From Thalassospira sp. UBA1131 (GTDB taxonomy: Bacteria > Pseudomonadota > Alphaproteobacteria > Rhodospirillales > Thalassospiraceae): 6,713 nt of DNA. Under the pieces are notes generated by a model. That model was not told the DNA's origin, searched no databases, and saw nothing but the letters and a program-made list of their open reading frames with translations. The position numbers and the translations under genes are program-made. Positions 1-5,796 of this stretch are shown here, in pieces. The stretch spans positions 1 through 6,713 of the forward strand of contig NZ_DCAO01000098.1 in assembly GCF_002311515.1 (NCBI RefSeq), written 5' to 3'. Position 1 is the first letter of the stretch; each line of letters begins with the position of its first letter.

Positions 1-690
1 CTTGCGGGCCTGAACCCGTCGGGTGTCATTTGTGAAATCATGAGTGATTCGGGTGAAATGGCGCGACTGCCAGAACTGGTAGAGTTTGCCAAGAAGCACA
101 ATCTCAAGATCGCACAGATTGCTGATCTGATCCGCTATCGCCGCAAGCATGAAAAAGTCGTTCAGCGCAAAGCCACCACCAAGATCAAAAGTGTGAATGG
201 CGGCGAGTTTGACATGCATCTTTATGTCAACAACGTCACCTATGCCGAACATATTGCACTGGTCAAAGGTGATATTTCTGATGATGCGCCGGTTCTGACC
301 CGTGTGCATGCCTTAAATGTGATAGAAGATGTCTTGGGCGATACCCAAACGGGCCATCAGGGCCAACTTTCAGCTGCCATGCGCCAGATCGGCGAGGAGG
401 GGCGTGGTGTGGTTGTCCTGATCCGTGAACCGCGCCCGAACACGCTTTCTGCATCGATTGCCAAACTGATCGAGATGAATGGCGGTGATGGCGATGCTCT
501 GCGTCAGGAATTGGCGAGTGAAAACGGTGATGGCGATTTGCGCGACTATGGTGTCGGTGCGCAAATCTTGCATGATCTTGGCATTCGCGACATGATTCTG
601 CTTTCAAATACCAAACGCCACATTGTAGGACTTGACGGCTTCGGTCTAAATCTGGTTGATCAGCGTCCGCTTGTCGTCTCGGAGGAATAA
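1..690 (+). CDS. ribB: 3,4-dihydroxy-2-butanone 4-phosphate synthase with degenerate GTP cyclohydrolase II-like C-terminal domain (3' part only)
   Basis: The gene enters from the left edge in frame 1, so its start and most of the DHBP synthase domain lie outside the window. The first ~50 visible residues are the end of that domain, with the hallmark GLNPSGVICEIM and ARLPEL motifs. This enzyme converts ribulose 5-phosphate to 3,4-dihydroxy-2-butanone 4-phosphate for riboflavin synthesis in the cytoplasm. The remaining ~170 residues align with GTP cyclohydrolase II (RibA): RVH at 101-103, EEGRG at 132-136 and a C-terminal YGVGAQIL...GLDGFGLNLV. The three zinc cysteines are replaced by N106, T117 and H119, and the usual RQEGRGIGL catalytic loop reads IREPRPNTL. 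I infer that this half has no cyclohydrolase activity, which resembles the RibBX type described in alphaproteobacteria. It ends 4 nt before ribH. Confidence is high for DHBP synthase identity and for the degeneracy. Confidence 0.93.
   Translation, partial: LAGLNPSGVICEIMSDSGEMARLPELVEFAKKHNLKIAQIADLIRYRRKHEKVVQRKATTKIKSVNGGEFDMHLYVNNVTYAEHIALVKGDISDDAPVLTRVHALNVIEDVLGDTQTGHQGQLSAAMRQIGEEGRGVVVLIREPRPNTLSASIAKLIEMNGGDGDALRQELASENGDGDLRDYGVGAQILHDLGIRDMILLSNTKRHIVGLDGFGLNLVDQRPLVVSEE
681..686 (+). promoter_or_regulatory. Ribosome binding site of ribH
   Basis: GGAGGA lies inside the last codons of ribB and 8 nt before the ATG at 695. It selects this ATG over the in-frame ATG at 656, which would add 13 residues with no RibH similarity. 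Confidence 0.75.
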
Positions 691-694
691 AATC

Positions 695-1159
695 ATGAGC
701 AACGCCCCCCACATTCTGATTGTGGATGCGCCGTATTACACGCATATCGTCGAAGACCTTGTCAAAGGGGCGGCTTCGACGCTGCAAGCTGGTGGCGCGA
801 CATGGGACCGAATTTCGGTCGCGGGTGCGTTTGAAGTGCCGATTACCATCCGTTATGCTGTGCAGTCGATGGAAGAACTGGCCACCGGTCCGCGCTATGA
901 CGGTTATCTTGCGCTGGGGTGTGTTATCCGTGGCGAAACCACGCATTACGACCACATTTGCGAAGAAGCCAACCGTGCGCTGATGCAGCTTTGCCTTGAC
1001 TACAACCTGGCAATCGGCAATGGCATCCTGACTGTCGAGAACGAGGCGCAGGCACTTGCGCGGGCCAAGGCTGACGAAAAGAACAAGGGCGGCGAGGCTG
1101 CCAAAGCTGTTCTGCGTCAGATTGAAGTTCAAAACCACTTTGGAATACATCACAAGTAA
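695..1159 (+). CDS. ribH: 6,7-dimethyl-8-ribityllumazine synthase
   Basis: RibH condenses 3,4-dihydroxy-2-butanone 4-phosphate (the RibB product) with 5-amino-6-ribitylaminouracil to give 6,7-dimethyl-8-ribityllumazine, the substrate of riboflavin synthase. It acts in the cytoplasm, usually as a pentamer or a 60-mer capsid. The 154-residue product has the family length. Visible motifs are HILIVDAPYY (6-15, at the site of the ring-stacking aromatic), GAFEVP (44-49), GCVIRGETTHYDH (75-87) with the probable catalytic base H84, and GNGILTVEN towards the C terminus. All expected active-site elements are intact. The start is set by a strong GGAGGA at 8-nt spacing. The TAA stop overlaps the ATG of nusB by one base, so nusB is probably translationally coupled to it. 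No FMN riboswitch is expected or seen inside the operon. Confidence 0.97.
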   Translation: MSNAPHILIVDAPYYTHIVEDLVKGAASTLQAGGATWDRISVAGAFEVPITIRYAVQSMEELATGPRYDGYLALGCVIRGETTHYDHICEEANRALMQLCLDYNLAIGNGILTVENEAQALARAKADEKNKGGEAAKAVLRQIEVQNHFGIHHK

Positions 1160-1656
1160 TGACCGAGAAATCAAAGGCATCAGCCGCACAACGGCGCAGC
1201 GCGGCGCGGTTTGCCGCTATTCAGGCGCTTTACCAGGCAGAGCTTTCGCAGCTGCCTGCCGCTGATATCGTGCGCGAATATTCCGACTTCCGCCTTGATG
1301 GTACGGGTGGTCGCGATCTTGATGTGCCAAACGAAGACCTGATCGATCCGGATCGCGGCTTTTTCGCCGATCTGGTTCAGGGCGTTGCCGCGCGCATGGT
1401 CGATCTTGATGCGCTGATCAATGGAGCGCTTGAAAAGGGCTGGACCACGCAGCGTCTTGAGACGGTTCTGCGCAGTATCCTGCGTGCGGGCACGTATGAA
1501 CTGATCGCACGTGAAGACGTGCCGATGCGGGTTGTCATCACGGAATATGTCGACGCAGCACATTCGTTCTTTGACGAGAACGAACCGAAGCTGGTCAATG
1601 CCGTGCTGGATCGTATCGGGAAAACCTTGCGTCCCGGTGAAGCCGGACAGAATTGA
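1159..1656 (+). CDS. nusB: Transcription antitermination factor NusB
   Basis: NusB is an all-helical RNA-binding protein that pairs with NusE (ribosomal protein S10) on boxA RNA and promotes antitermination in rRNA operons. The 165-residue product opens with a basic, alanine-rich segment and the signature RRSAARFAAIQALYQ (12-26). It ends with the conserved helices containing VITEYVDAAHSFFDENEPKLVNAVLD (126-151), of which EP.LVN.VLD is the classic family ending. It is longer than the ~139-residue E. coli protein, mainly through an insertion after residue ~30 (YSDFRLDGTGGRDLDVPNEDL), a region that is also extended in other alphaproteobacterial NusB proteins. The start ATG overlaps the ribH stop (TAATG) and has only a weak ribosome site, so coupling is likely. 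Linkage to ribH is widespread in bacteria. Confidence 0.96.
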   Translation: MTEKSKASAAQRRSAARFAAIQALYQAELSQLPAADIVREYSDFRLDGTGGRDLDVPNEDLIDPDRGFFADLVQGVAARMVDLDALINGALEKGWTTQRLETVLRSILRAGTYELIAREDVPMRVVITEYVDAAHSFFDENEPKLVNAVLDRIGKTLRPGEAGQN

Positions 1657-1657
1657 T

Positions 1658-2632
1658 ATGGCAGCGCGATCCGGCGAATTTGAACTGATCGCGCGCCATT
1701 TTGCGCCCATTGCGCAAAGTGATCCGGCCGCATTGTCTTTGAAGGATGATGCGGCCGTATTTTCTCCACCAGCCGGGCACGAGGTTGTTGTAACCACCGA
1801 TGCGCTGGTGGCTGATGTCCATTTCCGAAGCATTGATGAACCGGAACTGATCGCAAAGAAAGTTCTGCGCGTGAACCTGTCGGACTTGGCGGCCATGGGC
1901 GCCCGACCGGGGGGCGTGGTATTGAGTTCGGGTTATAGTCGCGATCTGTCGGATGACTGGGTGGCGCGATTTGCCAAGGGTTTTGGCGAAGATTGTACGG
2001 CTTATGATGTGTCGCTTTGGGGCGGAGATACGGTTGCAACGCCGGGCCCGACATTCTTCAGCCTGACGGCATTTGGCTATGTTCCAACGGGCAGGGCCCT
2101 GCGACGTGATCTGGCAAAGCCGGGCGATGTTTTAGCCGTCACCGGAACGTTGGGTAATGCGGCCTTGGGGCTGGCGCTACTGAACGGCGAATTTCCCGAT
2201 CTTGCACCGGATTTGGCCGCGTTTCTGAAAGACCGTTATTGGTTGCCGCAGCCACGGATGACCGAAAGTGCGGCCTGTATCGCATCGGAAAGACGCCTGG
2301 CTGCCATGGATATTTCCGACGGGCTTGCAGGTGATTGTCGCAAGATTTGTTCTGCTTCGGGTGTCGGTCTTGTGATCAACCGCGATGCTGTTCCGCTATC
2401 CAAGGCGGCACGGGCTGTGTTGGATAGTGACGAAGACCAGTGGTCGCGCATTCTTGCGGGCGGTGATGATTACGAACTTCTGATTGCGGGCGCACCCGAC
2501 GATGTTGCTGCCTTGGGCGAAGCCTTCACCGTCATCGGTGGGGTCACGGATGAAGTCGGTGTTGTATCACTGATCGGTGCGGATGGAAAAACGGCCGAAC
2601 TCGCAGATGGCGGGTTCGACCATTTTAAATAA
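1658..2632 (+). CDS. thiL: Thiamine-monophosphate kinase
   Basis: ThiL phosphorylates thiamine monophosphate with ATP to give thiamine diphosphate, the active cofactor, in the cytoplasm. The 324-residue product is of normal family length and belongs to the PurM-like ATP-binding superfamily. Motifs in order are GEFELIARHF (6-15), KDDAAVF (29-35), TTDALVADVHF (46-56), NLSDLAAMGARP (73-84), WGGDT, MDISDGLAGD (217-226) and GGDDYELL (268-275); the aspartates in these blocks bind Mg2+ and phosphate. The ATG at 1658, one base after the nusB stop, was chosen because similarity begins there; the frame stays open 49 codons further upstream but that part only shadows nusB. It is the last gene of this operon, and no clear terminator hairpin follows in the 29 nt before bamE. 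Confidence 0.96.
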   Translation: MAARSGEFELIARHFAPIAQSDPAALSLKDDAAVFSPPAGHEVVVTTDALVADVHFRSIDEPELIAKKVLRVNLSDLAAMGARPGGVVLSSGYSRDLSDDWVARFAKGFGEDCTAYDVSLWGGDTVATPGPTFFSLTAFGYVPTGRALRRDLAKPGDVLAVTGTLGNAALGLALLNGEFPDLAPDLAAFLKDRYWLPQPRMTESAACIASERRLAAMDISDGLAGDCRKICSASGVGLVINRDAVPLSKAARAVLDSDEDQWSRILAGGDDYELLIAGAPDDVAALGEAFTVIGGVTDEVGVVSLIGADGKTAELADGGFDHFK

Positions 2633-2661
2633 CGACAGATATCTAGATCGGCTCAGGCGGC

Positions 2662-3111
2662 TTATTTCTGCTCGCTGAAGCGACCGAGGTTGCCAAAGAG
2701 CTGCTGCAGGATCGTGATTTCACGACCGGCAGTCGGTGTAACGCGGTCCGTCGGGATAACCGGTTTTCCGTCCTCGAGGTCATATTCACTCAGGATTTCA
2801 ACGCGATTGGCCGCATCGAAGCTGATCAGAATGACTTTCTGCTGGACGGTTTCGGGTTCGAAGAACGCAACGGTCTCGGTCACACTGGAAATATAAAGCC
2901 AGACATTTTCGTCAAAGGCGGCAACCGATGATGGCGATCCCAGAATATTGGTTACATCACCCTTGGTCGATTCTCCGACAGAGATCTGTTCAAGCTGTTC
3001 TGGGTCCGGCGCGTGGCCGCGGGTCGCAATTCTGGGGCTGCAGGCAGCGACAAAGGCAATAGCCAGCCCTGCCAGCATGATCAGGGGAATGCGGGTAGTT
3101 TTGTTATCCAT
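2662..3111 (-). CDS. bamE: Outer membrane protein assembly factor BamE (SmpA/OmlA family lipoprotein)
   Basis: BamE is a small lipoprotein of the BAM complex, which folds and inserts beta-barrel proteins into the outer membrane. The 149-residue product begins with two nearby basic residues (K4, R7) and a hydrophobic stretch (8-23), ending in the lipobox V-A-A-C with lipidated C24. Serine at +2 rather than aspartate predicts outer-membrane sorting. The SmpA/OmlA domain follows: EQISVGESTKGDVTNILGSPS (41-61) is the conserved helix-turn segment (I..G.T...V...LG.P), followed by WLYISS and the strand VILISFD. The ATG at 3111 was preferred over the longer frame to 3219 because it places the signal peptide at the N terminus and has AGGTGA 5 nt upstream. 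It converges on thiL and diverges from the cytochrome bc1 chaperone gene, a common alphaproteobacterial arrangement. Confidence 0.93.
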   Translation of the reverse strand: MDNKTTRIPLIMLAGLAIAFVAACSPRIATRGHAPDPEQLEQISVGESTKGDVTNILGSPSSVAAFDENVWLYISSVTETVAFFEPETVQQKVILISFDAANRVEILSEYDLEDGKPVIPTDRVTPTAGREITILQQLFGNLGRFSEQK

Positions 3112-3116
3112 GAAGC

Positions 3117-3122
3117 TCACCT
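3117..3122 (-). promoter_or_regulatory. Ribosome binding site of bamE
   Basis: On the minus strand this reads AGGTGA, 5 nt before the ATG at 3111-3109. It supports the shorter bamE start, which also places the lipoprotein signal peptide correctly. Confidence 0.65.
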
Positions 3123-3158
3123 GAGCGACCCTCTTCTTGAAGCGAAACCGGAATTGCC

Positions 3159-3187
3159 TTGAGTTTCTGCGCGAGGCGCATGATATT
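3159..3187 (+). promoter_or_regulatory. Candidate sigma70-type promoter for the chaperone-DUF177 genes
   Basis: TTGAGT (3159-3164) and GATATT (3182-3187) are separated by 17 nt, each matching four of six consensus positions. The pair lies upstream of the chaperone gene and its -10 element overlaps the inverted repeat at 3185-3197. This is a consensus match by eye only; alphaproteobacterial promoters tolerate wide deviation. Confidence 0.3.
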
Positions 3188-3218
3188 GCCGGGCAATGCA
3201 TGGGGCAGACATGCCCCA
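3185..3218. repeat. Two adjacent inverted repeats in the divergent intergenic region
   Basis: The first is ATTGCC-G-GGCAAT (3185-3197): 6-bp arms with a 1-nt centre. The second is TGGGGCA-GACA-TGCCCCA (3201-3218): perfect 7-bp arms around a 4-nt loop. They sit between divergent bamE and the chaperone gene. They could be operator sites for a dimeric regulator, or a hairpin in the bamE leader RNA. The repeats themselves are certain; their function is unknown. Confidence 0.6.
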
Positions 3219-3232
3219 ATGAGATTTACGGC

Positions 3233-3260
3233 ATTCTGCGTGCCACGACAGGAATGTCAA
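3233..3260 (-). promoter_or_regulatory. Candidate sigma70-type promoter for bamE
   Basis: On the minus strand a perfect TTGACA -35 box (plus-strand 3255-3260) is followed after 16 nt by CAGAAT (3233-3238), a four-of-six -10 match. Transcription would start near 3226 and give bamE a ~115-nt leader containing both inverted repeats at 3185-3218. The -35 box ends 3 nt short of the chaperone's ribosome site, so the two divergent control regions are interleaved. Predicted by eye only. Confidence 0.4.
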
Positions 3261-3262
3261 CG

Positions 3263-3268
3263 AAGGAG
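3263..3268 (+). promoter_or_regulatory. Ribosome binding site deciding a TTG start
   Basis: AAGGAG lies 8 nt before TTG at 3277. The alternative GTG start at 3268 overlaps this element's last base, so it could not use it. This is the main reason for placing the chaperone start at 3277. Confidence 0.6.
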
Positions 3269-3276
3269 TGTTACTG

Positions 3277-3849
3277 TTGTTTGGATGGCTTAAGAAAAAA
3301 GACCGCAAGCAAACTGCTGCGTTCGAGCTTTACACGGCAATGGTAACCCAGGCGCGCCAACCGGACTTCTACGCAAAGCTTGGCGTTCCCGACAAGATGG
3401 AAGGGCGCTTTGACCTTATTCTCGTTCATGCATTCATCCTGTTTCGCCGTTTGAAGGCCGATGATGGTGACCGTGATCTTGCACAGCGCATCTTTGATGT
3501 GATGTTTTCTGATCTTGATCAGAACATGCGTGAAATGGGGATCGGCGATGTCGGTATCCTGAAACGGATCCGCAAGATGTCTGAATCCTACCATGGGCGC
3601 ATTGTTGCCTATGAAGAAGGTGTTCAGTCTGGCGCAGCCGAGCTTGCCGCCGCACTGGACCGTAATCTTTACGCTGACTGTAGTGTCAGCAATGAACAAC
3701 TTATGGCGATGGTCGGCTATATCCACGACGCGCTGACCAGCCTTGAAAATCAAACCATTTTGCAAATGCAGAACGGCGCGGTTCATTTTCCCGATGTCCC
3801 GGCTGTTGCTGTATCTGACTCGCACGAGAAAGAACGACCTGATGCCTGA
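3277..3849 (+). CDS. Ubiquinol-cytochrome c chaperone family protein (CBP3/UQCC1-like)
   Basis: The 190-residue product matches the bacterial branch of the CBP3/UQCC1 family. In mitochondria this family binds newly made cytochrome b and helps to assemble the bc1 complex; the bacterial role is inferred from that. It begins with a basic segment (MFGWLKKKDRK) and continues with LYTAMVTQARQPDFYAKLGVPDKMEGRFDLI (18-48), whose ARQP.FY...GVPD...GRFD core is the family signature. The helical VHAFILFRRLK (50-60) and the FDVMFSDLDQNMREMGIGDVG segment follow, also typical. There is no signal peptide, so it is cytoplasmic, possibly membrane-associated. The start is a proposed TTG with AAGGAG 8 nt upstream; GTG at 3268 would add three residues. 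The stop overlaps the next gene by 8 nt. I know no settled bacterial gene symbol. Confidence 0.88.
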   Translation: MFGWLKKKDRKQTAAFELYTAMVTQARQPDFYAKLGVPDKMEGRFDLILVHAFILFRRLKADDGDRDLAQRIFDVMFSDLDQNMREMGIGDVGILKRIRKMSESYHGRIVAYEEGVQSGAAELAAALDRNLYADCSVSNEQLMAMVGYIHDALTSLENQTILQMQNGAVHFPDVPAVAVSDSHEKERPDA

Positions 3850-4420
3850 TAATTTTACCCCCGAGTTTTCCCGTATTGTCAAAACCGATGAAATGGTCAG
3901 TGGCAAAGAGAAACTTGTTATTGAAGCCAATGAAAAGGAACGTGCCGAACTGGCCAAACGGTTCGAGCTGGTTTCCATTGATAGCCTGCGTGCCGAGCTC
4001 GAAGTTAAAACCGCGTCAAACGGCGAAGTTACCGTGCGTGGTCCGATGAGTGCCGAAATCGTTCAGCGCTGTGTCGCAACACTCGAGCCCGTGCCGGAAA
4101 CCGTTGAAGATACGGTCGAGGTTCTTTTCTCGCCGCATGTTTCCGAAGAAGACATGCCGTCAAACCCGGACGATCTTGAAAATCTGTCAGAAGCCGAATT
4201 GATGGCGCTGCTTGAACAGCCCGAACCGCTTGTCGATGGCATGATTGATCTGGGCGAGGTTGTTGCACAGTTCCTGGCCGTTGCGATGGACCCGTATCCG
4301 CGCAAGGATGATGCAGAGCTGCCGGACTCGATCCAGACCGAAGAAGAGGCCGACGCCGACAAACCCAACCCGTTTGCGCAGCTTGCAGGCCTTAAAGAAC
4401 AGCTTGAAAAGAAAAAATAG
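3842..4420 (+). CDS. DUF177 / YceD family protein
   Basis: This 192-residue acidic protein belongs to the YceD (DUF177) family, which is linked to 23S rRNA accumulation in E. coli and plants; its biochemical activity is unresolved. Visible family features are the basic/acidic helix IEANEKERAELAKRFEL (27-43), a beta segment ending in the conserved cysteine motif QRCVATLEPV (75-84), and DLGEVVAQFLAVAMDPYPR (136-154), which matches the conserved DL.E...EQ..LA..PYPR-like block. The lysine-rich C terminus FAQLAGLKEQLEKKK is also usual. The ATG at 3842 overlaps the chaperone gene by 8 nt, suggesting coupling, and the upstream ribosome site is weak (GAGAAAGAA). In many bacteria yceD precedes rpmF and then plsX; here rpmF is absent and a 255-nt gap leads straight to plsX, which is common in alphaproteobacteria. 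Confidence 0.9.
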   Translation: MPDNFTPEFSRIVKTDEMVSGKEKLVIEANEKERAELAKRFELVSIDSLRAELEVKTASNGEVTVRGPMSAEIVQRCVATLEPVPETVEDTVEVLFSPHVSEEDMPSNPDDLENLSEAELMALLEQPEPLVDGMIDLGEVVAQFLAVAMDPYPRKDDAELPDSIQTEEEADADKPNPFAQLAGLKEQLEKKK

Positions 4421-4463
4421 TGGTCATCCGGGCGGGAACGTCTGATGATTAGGCTTGTTGAAT

Positions 4464-4483
4464 ATGCCGGTATTTACCGGCAT
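4464..4483. repeat. Near-perfect 20-bp palindrome upstream of plsX (terminator or operator)
   Basis: ATGCCGGTATTTACCGGCAT has 9-bp perfectly complementary arms around a 2-nt centre; as RNA it would form an ~8-bp stem with a 4-nt loop. The following TTCACATTTT is T-rich but interrupted, so it is a mediocre intrinsic terminator for the chaperone-DUF177 transcript. The symmetry equally suits a dimeric regulator binding ahead of plsX-fabH. The repeat is certain and its function is open. Confidence 0.6.
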
Positions 4484-4664
4484 TTCACATTTTGACTGCA
4501 CTATGACCGTGTTCACACTGTTATGGTGTGGGCAGCCGGAATGTGCTTTACCTTGTATCTGGTGGAGAATTCCGGTAATTACGGGCGTTCCGGCCCATTG
4601 ATGACAAGCTTTGCCTATTGGCTTGCCTGCCGGATACCCGGTTCAGAGATTTTAGAACAACCAT

Positions 4665-4670
4665 AAGAGA
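4665..4670 (+). promoter_or_regulatory. Ribosome binding site for the TTG start of plsX
   Basis: AAGAGA lies 5 nt before TTG at 4676. An in-frame TAA at 4664-4666 overlaps this element, so no start further upstream is possible, which forces the TTG. Confidence 0.55.
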
Positions 4671-4675
4671 ATACG

Positions 4676-5755
4676 TTGCCTGAACAGGTTTGCATATCAC
4701 TTGACGCGATGGGAGGAGACCACGCGCCTGAGATGGTTTTGGCTGGTGCCGAAATTGCGCTCAAGCGTTTGCCCCATCTCAAGTTTCTGATGTTTGGTGA
4801 TGAAGCGAAACTCAAACCGCTTTTGGCCAAATATCCAACACTGGAAGCTGTCAGCGACATCCGCCACGCTTCGCAGGAAGTCATGATGGAAGACAAACCT
4901 TCCGTCGCGCTTCGCCAGCGCCGTGATTCCAGCATGCGTCTTGCCATCAACGCCGTCAAAGAGGGCGACGCACAAGGTGTCGTGTCTGCCGGGAATACCG
5001 GTGCGCTGATGGCGATGGCCAAGTTCGTTTTGAAAACTGTCCGCGGCATCGATCGCCCGGCAATCGCGACCTATATGCCGACACAGCGCGGCGAGACGGT
5101 GATGCTTGACCTTGGCGCAAACATCGAATGTGACGAACACAACCTTGTGCAGTTTGCCCTGATGGGGGAAGTGTTCACACGGATCCTGTTTGGTCTTGAA
5201 AAGCCGTCTGTTGGTTTGCTTAACGTCGGTATCGAAGAACTCAAGGGGAATGAGTCGGTCAAGAAAGCCGCGGCGATTTTGCGCGACATTGATCTGCCGA
5301 TCCGTTTTGAGGGCTTTGTTGAAGGGGATGACCTGGCCAAGGGTACGGTCGATGTGATCGTGACTGACGGGTTTACCGGCAACGTTGCGCTGAAAACCGC
5401 AGAAGGCACTGCGCGTCTGCTGGTGCATTTCCTGCGCGAGACGTTCAAAAGTTCGTTCTTTGCCAAGATTGGTTATCTTCTTGCCCGTCGTTCGCTTCAG
5501 CGTTTCCGTGATCGCATGGATCCGCGCCGTTATAACGGGGCCATGTTGCTTGGCCTGAATGGTATTGCGGTCAAAAGCCATGGCGGCACCGACGCGCTTG
5601 GTTTTTCCAACGCCATCGGGGTTTGCCACGATCTGATCGTGAACAACCTCAATGACAGCATCAAGCACGAGCTTGCACTATTTGAAGAGGCCATGAGCGG
5701 CCTTGAAAATGCGGAGCAAGAAGACGTTGCCGTTCCTGTTGGTCAAGCCAACTGA
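4676..5755 (+). CDS. plsX: Phosphate acyltransferase PlsX
   Basis: PlsX converts acyl-ACP and inorganic phosphate to acyl-phosphate, the acyl donor used by PlsY to acylate glycerol 3-phosphate in phospholipid synthesis. It is a peripheral cytoplasmic enzyme. The 359-residue product is of normal length. Motifs are ISLDAMGGDHAP (7-18), SAGNTGALMA (104-113), LDLGANIECDEHNLVQFALMG, GLLNVGIEELKGN, VTDGFTGNVALKTAEG (229 onward) and HGGTDALGFSNAI (302 onward), all family hallmarks. The start is TTG: an in-frame stop lies four codons upstream, and the next ATG falls inside the conserved DAMGGD motif, so no other start fits. It is followed by fabH after 41 nt, the usual pairing of phospholipid and fatty-acid initiation genes. 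Confidence 0.97.
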   Translation: MPEQVCISLDAMGGDHAPEMVLAGAEIALKRLPHLKFLMFGDEAKLKPLLAKYPTLEAVSDIRHASQEVMMEDKPSVALRQRRDSSMRLAINAVKEGDAQGVVSAGNTGALMAMAKFVLKTVRGIDRPAIATYMPTQRGETVMLDLGANIECDEHNLVQFALMGEVFTRILFGLEKPSVGLLNVGIEELKGNESVKKAAAILRDIDLPIRFEGFVEGDDLAKGTVDVIVTDGFTGNVALKTAEGTARLLVHFLRETFKSSFFAKIGYLLARRSLQRFRDRMDPRRYNGAMLLGLNGIAVKSHGGTDALGFSNAIGVCHDLIVNNLNDSIKHELALFEEAMSGLENAEQEDVAVPVGQAN

Positions 5756-5796
5756 TTAACCCACCAGAAAAACAGAAAACCGGCGGTCCCCAAATC

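Larger units (their letters stand above)
4421..4675. other. Intergenic region between DUF177 and plsX
   Basis: These 255 nt hold no convincing gene; no rpmF reading frame is present. The notable content is the palindrome at 4464-4483, a weaker inverted repeat CACAC...GTGTG (4514-4530), and several CCGG-centred motifs including CCGGAAT (4536-4542), ATTCCGG (4569-4575) and TTCCGG (4588-4593). A plsX promoter probably lies here, since the gap is long for an operon, but no -35/-10 pair stands out. TTGACT at 4492-4497 is a good -35 candidate without a matching -10 at normal spacing. Confidence 0.5.

Noticed and set aside
263..1189. Long minus-strand open frame of 308 codons opposite ribB and ribH
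   Set aside because: It is antisense to two clear genes, low in hydrophobic order and rich in Arg/His as expected from a shadow frame; no family features are visible.
2633..2661. Possible bidirectional terminator between convergent thiL and bamE
   Set aside because: Only AT-rich short palindromes (AGATATCT, TCTAGA) are present; there is no GC-rich stem or T tract on either strand.
3112..3219. Extended bamE start at 3219 adding 36 residues
   Set aside because: It would bury the lipoprotein signal peptide internally; the ATG at 3111 has a good ribosome site and places the lipobox at residue 24.
4445..4495. A 16-codon frame (MIRLVEYAGIYRHFTF) spanning the palindrome, resembling a leader peptide
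   Set aside because: The ribosome site is weak, there is no run of regulatory codons and no alternative hairpin pair that would support attenuation; short frames like this are common by chance.
4503..4601. A 32-codon frame (MTVFTLLWCGQ...) rich in Trp and Cys in the DUF177-plsX gap
   Set aside because: It has no ribosome binding site upstream, no recognisable similarity, and a length expected by chance.
4697..5668. Minus-strand open frame of 323 codons opposite plsX
   Set aside because: It is a shadow of plsX codon usage, with no ribosome site or recognisable domain.
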